From: Liquidambar formosana
Lineage: Eukaryota; Streptophyta; Magnoliopsida; Saxifragales; Altingiaceae
Reading direction: 5' to 3'
Assembly (NCBI GenBank): GCA_039720395.1
Contig: CM077826.1
Location: 38,406,790-38,470,789, forward strand
Length of the DNA: 64,000 bases
In this document: positions 57,386 to 64,000 of the stretch, piece by piece
Numbering within the stretch: the stretch's first letter is position 1
How the letters are laid out: the number at the start of each line of letters is the position of its first letter
Notes under the pieces: generated by a model
Told to the model about the DNA's origin: nothing
The model's database searches: none
What the model saw: only the letters and a program-made list of their open reading frames with translations
Translations under genes and position numbers: made by a program

Positions 57386-58091
57386 AGGTTTACCATGAGG
57401 AAAACAAGTCTAGAAAAAAATAATAATAATACAAATTTCACTTAAAACTTTTTTCCCCGGATAATATGTGGCTATTGACCTCAAACAAGAAATCTTCTCT
57501 TGATAAAGACGCGACAAATTTTGAGTACCACTAGTATGTTAGTAACATCACACAATCTTTCAAATTTTATAAAAAATACTATTCAAATAATAATAATTTA
57601 ATTAAAAATCATGCAGCTGGATTGAGGAGTTTAAAATTTTGATATATGTACCATTTATCAAGAAGAAGAATAGCCAATACAAACTTCTGTAAACCAACCC
57701 ACTCCCTACACCCCCACCCCACAAAAAAAAAAAAAAAAAAAAAAAGATAGTTCTATTTCGTCAGCTAATAACCAAATAGTAATAAAGTCGTTTTAGAATA
57801 TTTTTGTGCAATTATGTGACGTGTATTTTGATTTTCAAATTATTTTTTGACGTCTTTATTAAAATAATTTTTTAATGTTTATTTTATAAAAAGACTTAAA
57901 CCAATCTAATATTTCTAATATTTATCTCATTAAGATACTTATGTCAAATTGATAATTTAAAATTTTAAAATAAAAAAAGAAAACTCTATTAAATTATACT
58001 TTTGTAATTTTTTTTTTTTAATATTTTAGATTTCTCAAAAATACTGGTAATGTTTTTATCTCGTACAAATACACAGGTGTCAGCCTAGTCA
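57386..58091. other. Intergenic, no gene seen
   Basis: AT-rich with an A-run at 57722-57744. No gene is supported. Confidence 0.45.
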
Positions 58092-59546
58092 TCTAATAAA
58101 TACATATATATAAGTAGTGTTCAGGCTTGTCATGTGGCATTTTTTTCCGAAGACACATGGCATCTTTTTTACTCTTCAATCTTGAAAAGGTTTACAAATT
58201 CCAGTGAGATTTAACTACTACCAGATGTATTTAATCTTTACATCGTTTCACGTTTCAATTTTTAAAGAATTAAAACCTCCCCCGTTCTCCCCTCCCTCTT
58301 CCTTTATCATCACATATATCATTGGCCTTTTGTTCTCTCTCGTGAGGATCCAAGATTTCGGTAAAAAATTCTATACCTAGACATTTTTATCTTGTAGACT
58401 TGAACATGGAACAGTAATTTGTTATGACTATTGTATTGTACTTTTTCTCCCTTTACATTTTGTTCCGTGAATCATAGAAGTATGTTATTATTTGCATTTT
58501 TAAATTTATTTATCCAAGATGGTATCTTTTAATAAAATTTTTATATGTTAGTTATCATAAAAAAAATGTAAATATTGAACTAAGTAATTAATGACAAAGG
58601 ACTGGGATACACGAAGAAGATAAAAAATTTAAATAGAAAAACATGTCTCTTGTTTATAATCTTCTTTCCCAAAAGTAAAAGTAAAAGATTGTAATTGTAT
58701 TAAACAATTACACCCATTTGTTCTTATCTTCTTTGTTATTTGATTATCTTTTTTTATTGTAGATTTCTATCAATAAATCAATAAACAAAGTCGATAATTT
58801 TTTACCTTTTAAATTTCAGTATTAAAATTTTATTTTTTTGAAAGAATAAATTTTATTTTCCCTAATGGTTACAACCTCTTTGATTTTTAAGCAATTTTTC
58901 AAATCCTATTAAATTTCAAACAATTATCTATATACCTGTTCGATTCAGATGCTACTTTCATAGTTTTATGTATTATTGCTTCTTTTTTCCTTTTAAAAAA
59001 ATGGAATTGAATATAAAGAAACAATGTCTATTTTTTGTGATTGTAGGTTTCTCTAAATAAATTGGTAAATTCGGTAAGTTTTTTTCTTTTTGGTTCTGCT
59101 TCTTTCCTTGAAATTGTTGAATTTAAATTTTGTTAATTTATTTCTTCCCACACCCTCTCTGATCACTTTCTCTCTCCTAAAAAGAAAAGGTTGAAATTAT
59201 TTCCTGATATGAAAAGGCTGAAGTGATGAATTATGTACACCTTGCTTTCATAAGGTAGTTTTGTTAAGAAAATTTTTTCACTTTATCATTAATACTGTTG
59301 TTCATTATGTAAATTTTTTTTGTCACTTTTCTTTTTTTTTAAGGCCAAAATTGGAAGCCAGATATTTTATGCTCCTTGTTTATATTGAGTTAGCATTTTG
59401 ATTTATTTATTACTATTTTTATTTTTTATTTTTTATTTTTTGTGATTAAGATGTCATTGTTTAATATATGAAAAATATTTTGAGCAATTTATTGTATTTT
59501 GTTTCTTAATCATCCTGTGCCGTGCGTAGCGCGGGTGTGACACTAG
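58092..59546 (+). mobile_element. Helitron-like non-autonomous element, 1.46 kb
   Basis: The 3' end has the hairpin CCGTGC-gta-GCGCGG followed by gtgtgacaCTAG, with T next (59547). This is very close to the typical plant Helitron 3' terminus. The 5' end is less certain; TCTAATAAATACATATATAT at 58092, preceded by A, is the best candidate. The interior is AT-rich and has no helicase frame; pieces such as tgattgtaggtttctctaaa (near 59040) look intron-like. Confidence 0.65.
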
Positions 59547-59697
59547 TTATCAAATTAAAATCGAGAGGCAAATGTTGCGAGTACACAATGCGCGTACAAG
59601 AATAGCGAGTACCGTGCCTAGGGGTCTTCTCTAGGTTCCTCGACCTCTATGGCTCTATTGTAATTGTCAGACTTGGGCTACACCAATTCTGCCAGGA

Positions 59698-59999
59698 CAC
59701 GTGGCGTCGATGTCGGCTGAAGGAATGAGATACGGAGCACATTTCACGTGGGTTGAGATGAAACGTCTCCATTGCGCCACGTCAACCACTCGGGCTGTAT
59801 CCAGCTAGACGACTAGGATCTGGCCACGTTGAAAGGTCAGCCACGAGATCAAGTCGTATTCTTGTGATCCACGCTTTCACACTCATTGGATTTAAAAAAA
59901 AAAACAAAAGAAAAAAAAAGAGCACTGGTTTTTTCCATTTATGATAAAGTAGCAAATATTGGGTATAATGGGGGCTAAATTCTCTGGAATGTATATAAG
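59698..59999 (+). promoter_or_regulatory. Promoter-like block with ABRE/G-box cluster and TATA
   Basis: CACGTGGC at 59698-59705, CACGTG at 59745-59750, CCACGTC at 59778-59784 and CCACGTT at about 59824-59830 lie in a GC-richer stretch. TATATAAG follows at 59992-59999. No coding sequence follows within this window, so any transcript would be noncoding or spliced far away. Confidence 0.35.
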
Positions 60000-60059
60000 T
60001 AGTCATGGAGGATACAACTAAGCATGTCATGGTATTAATATCATCGTGCATGGCTTCTT

Positions 60060-60475
60060 TCCTCCTGTGTTTGTTGGTTGGGTGTGTACAATGGCTACAT
60101 ATAAAATGGTGATAACATTGAACCAAAAACAGAAAATTGTTAGCAACCAAATCATCATTATCTTATCTTTATCCTTCCTTCTATCATACCCTCATACTTG
60201 ATCTATTTTATTTTGACCCATTTATCATCATTGTAATTTCAACTATCCTCCCAAAGTTTCTAAATTCTATCCATATCTGCAGTCTTATCGTGCCAAATTG
60301 GAAAACGACTTTCCATTGTCAATAGTTATCCTTAATTTCTACTTCTTTCTTGTTTAGTTTATTTTCTTTCATTGATTAATAGATGGTCTTCTTTTTTAAA
60401 AAAAAAAAAAAAGAAATAACGATAAATAGTTATTCTAATTTGACACTCAATGGTAATCGAAATCTTTTCAATCTT
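60060..60475. other. Intergenic, no gene seen
   Basis: Short frames at 60137-60325 and the opposite strand have no family signature. Confidence 0.4.
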
Positions 60476-61590
60476 TTATCCACTATAAATTTATTTATTT
60501 ATTTTTTAAATGATGGTGTTATTGCATGTTGGATAAGCTCACGCACATGTGACATATTGTAGTATCAGAATTTATAATTGACAAATGATTGTAATGACTA
60601 TAAGAGGCAATGACATTAAGGATTTCCAGATCTTTATGTTTTGACTAATTATGATACATATCAATTTAATTGCGTGCAATTTGCAACATGATTTGACATG
60701 ATACTAGAATTTTGCTTTCAAGTTTGGCAATAGCAAGAGGTTCTTATCCATGGGTAAGAGATATTAAGGAGGTTTTTTTACTTTTCGTTGGGGGAGAGAG
60801 AGAGAGTTAGGGGCTGGGATCAGAGGACTTCATCAACCTAGTCATAAAATACCTCTCTTGACTTCCAGGCCATGTTCCATTTCTTGCTAAACTTTACTAA
60901 ATTTTATTAAATATATTCATTTAATCTATACTATTATATAAAGTCAATTTCTTTTATGGTTAAACTGCACCTGAAAATATTAAAACACTCTTACAACTTA
61001 ATAAAGTTAAGAAACGATTTGATAATTTTACAAACTTAAAAAACCCACCACAATCCATTTCCTCTTAATTCTTTCTCTCACACACATGCAGTTTAAGAAA
61101 CTTGAAAACTGACATAACAGTTCTTTATCCACTATAAATTTATTTTTCAAATGATGGTGTTATTGCATGTTAGGTAAGCTCACGTACATGTGCCGTATTG
61201 TAGTATCAGCATTTATAATTGACAAATGACTGTAATTACTATAAGAGGCAATGACATTAAGGTTTTCCAGATCTTTATGTTTTGACTAATTATGATGCAC
61301 ATCAATTTTAATTGCGTGCAATTTGCAACATGATTTGACATGATTCTAGAAGTTTGCTTTCAAGGTTGGCAATAGCAAGAGGTTCTTATCCATAGGCAAA
61401 GAGATATTAAGGAGGTTTTTTTACTTTTCGTTTGGAGAGAGAGAGAGAGAGAGAGGGTTAGGGGCCGGGGGCTTTAATATGAGAGGACTTCATCAACCTA
61501 GTCATAAAGTACCTCCCTTAACTTCCGGGCCATGTTCCATTTCTTGCTAAACTTTACTAAATTATATGAAATATTCTTGTTTAATCTATG
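60476..61590 (+). repeat. Direct duplication of about 450 bp, spacing 649 bp
   Basis: 60476-60925 and 61126-61590 are about 90% alike (both start tatccactataaattta and include gcgtgcaatttgcaacatga and the GA-run before ggacttcatcaacctagtc). The 200 bp between the copies begins tctatactattatataaag (60923), which matches Helitron 5' ends well, although no matching 3' terminus was found. Confidence 0.8.
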
Positions 61591-61861
61591 AGATTGGAAA
61601 ATGAAAGAAGTTCATTGCACATCAGGTAATGGGCTCTCATAGCTTGGACACAGTCCACGTGCCTTATTTGGAGTTCCTAATTGTATTGGTAAAAGAATAC
61701 ATTACTTAACCAGTTAACCTTAGGTCTCACGTGCCATATGAGATTATCAACTGCGTGGACCACTACCATAATAATAATAGAAAAGCATTTTTGCTTCTAG
61801 TGTACGAATTGTCCTCCTAACAACCCAAGTAGATTGGCATAATTCTAAAATTCATGTAAAC

Positions 61862-61983
61862 TATGTTTGGATAAGAAATATATAAATGGAATTTATTTTT
61901 GAAATGGAATTTGTAAGATTTTGTAAAGAAATTCCTTATAAAAATTTTACAAATTTCCCTTAAAAATTGTTTATCCAAACATA
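61862..61983. mobile_element. Small palindromic MITE, 122 bp
   Basis: The ends TATGTTTGGATAA and TTATCCAAACATA are perfect inverted repeats, and inner sequence (ggaattt / aaattcc) also pairs. No clear duplication beyond the ends. Confidence 0.65.
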
Positions 61984-62787
61984 ACACTAATTATACTTGT
62001 TTAGTTTTAAAAAAAATGCTAATGAACATTTATGCTTTTAAATGCAAAATCATCTGTGTCCACACCTAACCACCCACAAAGCAATGCGACACAAATGATG
62101 ATCAGAGTGTGAGGAATTGGACCGGCTTATTAGTCAATCATAATTGTGCCACCTAAGTGGCTAATATATTTGTGGACAAAATCAACAATGGGCATAGCAA
62201 ATGCTTATGTTTTTAGATATTAGAGGCACAGATGCGTGCAAGATACATAAATGCAAATTAATACGGAAATACCCATAGCAGGTAATTTGATAGGAATTGA
62301 AAATAGTACAAGGTAAGTATACTTAGGGGTTAGGGGTTTGAAGAATTTCATTGAGGTACTTGATGTATTTAACTCCATCCTCATCTTCATTCCAGTTTCA
62401 TCGACCGATTTGGAAATATATATATATATATATATATATGCCATTTTTTATGAGGTGACTCATATTTTGCAAAACCAACAACTAGAATAGATATTAGATT
62501 TGCTTCATATGCATGAATATTGTCATGCATGTTAGAAATCAAGTTAATTGATCTGAAATTAAGAGTTGTTTATCAATAAATGTTCAAAATAAAACAATTG
62601 TCATTTATAAAAAAAAAATGTAAGTTTTGGATCGAATAGCAATTGATCTTGAATTAACTTGATTTTCGGCATGCGCATGAGAAAGCTATTTAATCTCACA
62701 GTTAGTTTCACAAAAAAAGAGTCACTAGTAAATTTTTAGGGGATGATCTCATGAAAAGTTACTTGATGTTAACTTCATAAGAATGAG

Positions 62788-62833
<46 letters not shown>

Positions 62834-63644
62834 CAAAAAAATTTACAACAACACGTCTATTTCTCTCCTATCCAATGATAAGAAATTTGTTCAACAATAA
62901 TGTCCAAAGTCAATTTATTTAAGGCCATTAAATAAAAAATGGGACATAAATGGACCATTATTTAGAGGCCAGTAAATGGGATAGAAATGGACAACATATA
63001 ATTTAACATATTATATCTAGTGGATTAGGATCAGGTGACTAACATTTTTGTACAAAATTTTTTACAACAATCTTATACCGTCCATTTTTCTTCCATCCAA
63101 CGACAAGAAAGTTGTTCAACAATAATATCCAAGTCAGTTTATTTGTAGATAGTTGAATGGTAAAAGAAATGACCGGCATAAAAAAATATTGTTCTCGATC
63201 TTAACCCTATATATAATATGCTCCCCTAGATGCCTTTTACATATATTTTTTCTGATAAGCTTCTTTTTTTTTTGCTTTTAGATTGACTTTGGCAGTTTGA
63301 CATACGTTATCATCATGAACAAATATAGTAAGACAAGAATAGCAAATGACTCAAGCGTGAATCACGCTTCCATTAAAAGATCACAGCAAGAGAACACATG
63401 GGAAACATGAATAACATGCGACCAAAGTTTTTTAATGCGGTTGCTATGTGTTACCGCTTTTAAATCTTGGCTCTTTTTCTTTCCTTGGTGGATGGTTTTT
63501 TACTAAATGACGGATATTCTAGGCTTTTGGGGCCAAACAAAAACCCTTGCAATGTATAAACTACTCATAAATTCGTGCATTTGAAAATGAGAGAATATAG
63601 ATTTCAATTCGGAATTTTCAGTATATAAGTTATGGTCATTTATC
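61984..63644. other. Intergenic with a diverged duplication and microsatellites
   Basis: (TA)n at 62417-62439; (CT)n then (TA)n at 62788-62833. The segments 62840-62960 and 63050-63170 share ttacaacaa...tccaatgataagaaatttgttcaacaataat in diverged form. No gene seen. Confidence 0.5.
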
Positions 63645-63818
63645 ATCTACGCTAACCAAGGTGTCCCTAGGGTTCGCCCAAGACTAATTCTCCGAGGTAC
63701 GGTCGGGCGCCGAAACGGGAACCTCTCCCAAGAAAGTTTTCTGCATTCACAAGGCCTCGAACCCAGGACCTAGCCTCTTGCTTAAGCGACCAAAACTCCT
63801 TCCACTCAGGCCAACTTT
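63645..63818 (-). mobile_element. tRNA-derived SINE (Au-like), minus strand
   Basis: On the minus strand it reads A-box TGGCCTGAGTGGAAGGAG, B-box GGGTTCGAGGC, then gggagaggttcccg and a tail with gaattagtcttgggcgaacc and gggacacc. The order and wording resemble the widespread Au-type plant SINE. No coding content. Confidence 0.65.
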
Positions 63819-64000
63819 CGTTGGTTATAATTTCCAATTTCAGGTAAAGGTAGTATTCACTTTATATTAATTAATATCCAAGATAAACCTATCCGATAAA
63901 TATTTGACTTCTAAGAGAGAATAAAAATAGTAAAATAGTAATTTAGCGAAACACCGTAAATACCCATTATACATGTAATTCACTTTGGGTGACCCATTTT

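Overview
The window is plant nuclear DNA, almost certainly from a eudicot. It is AT-rich, its genes have GT-AG introns, it carries many (TA)n and poly-A/T tracts, and it is dense in plant transposon families: TRIM, Ty1-copia, Ty3-gypsy-like LTRs, CACTA, Mutator-like MITEs, Helitrons, LINEs and tRNA-derived SINEs. I cannot name the species.

The host genes are one tandem family of four secreted GDSL esterase/lipases, all on the + strand: A (16884-18740), B (26259-27854), C (32369-35106) and D (42868-44763). A and B splice to complete 372- and 366-residue enzymes with the Ser, GxND and DxxH motifs in place. C and D are close recent paralogues whose similarity runs into the 3' flank. Each has a different +1 insertion in exon 3 that closes the frame. 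C has also lost its last intron precisely. No other intact host gene was recognised.

The rest is mobile DNA. 1-430: tandem TRIM elements. 594-12579: a five-layer nest, in which a SINE holds a Mutator-like TIR element, which holds a reverse solo LTR, which holds a forward solo LTR of the same family, which holds a 5.2-kb CACTA transposon; the target duplication of each layer can be read, although the one for the TIR element is only an A-run. The CACTA element has no visible transposase but carries intron-containing fragments of host genes: a DnaJ gene of the ARG1/ARL type, a MAP65 gene and at least one unidentified gene. 12579-14700: LTR-like sequence with a palindromic MITE in it. 19610-20770: decayed copia reverse transcriptase. 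21865-24132: 5'-truncated LINE with an open 674-codon frame and a 15-bp target duplication. 24428-24577: GC-rich 150-bp palindrome with a 9-bp duplication. 36034-38542: gypsy LTR and internal pieces arranged as inverted repeats. 48069-53262: a young complete copia element (198-bp LTRs with two differences, perfect 5-bp duplication, one nonsense codon in gag-pol). 54597-55304 and 58092-59546: Helitron-like elements with 3' hairpin and CTAG end. Several MITEs, local duplications and SINEs occupy 55-64 kb.

Nothing here looks like a new enzymatic system. The best candidates for something undescribed are the multi-gene-capturing CACTA element, the inverted LTR composite that could feed small-RNA production, and the paired decay of GDSL genes C and D.
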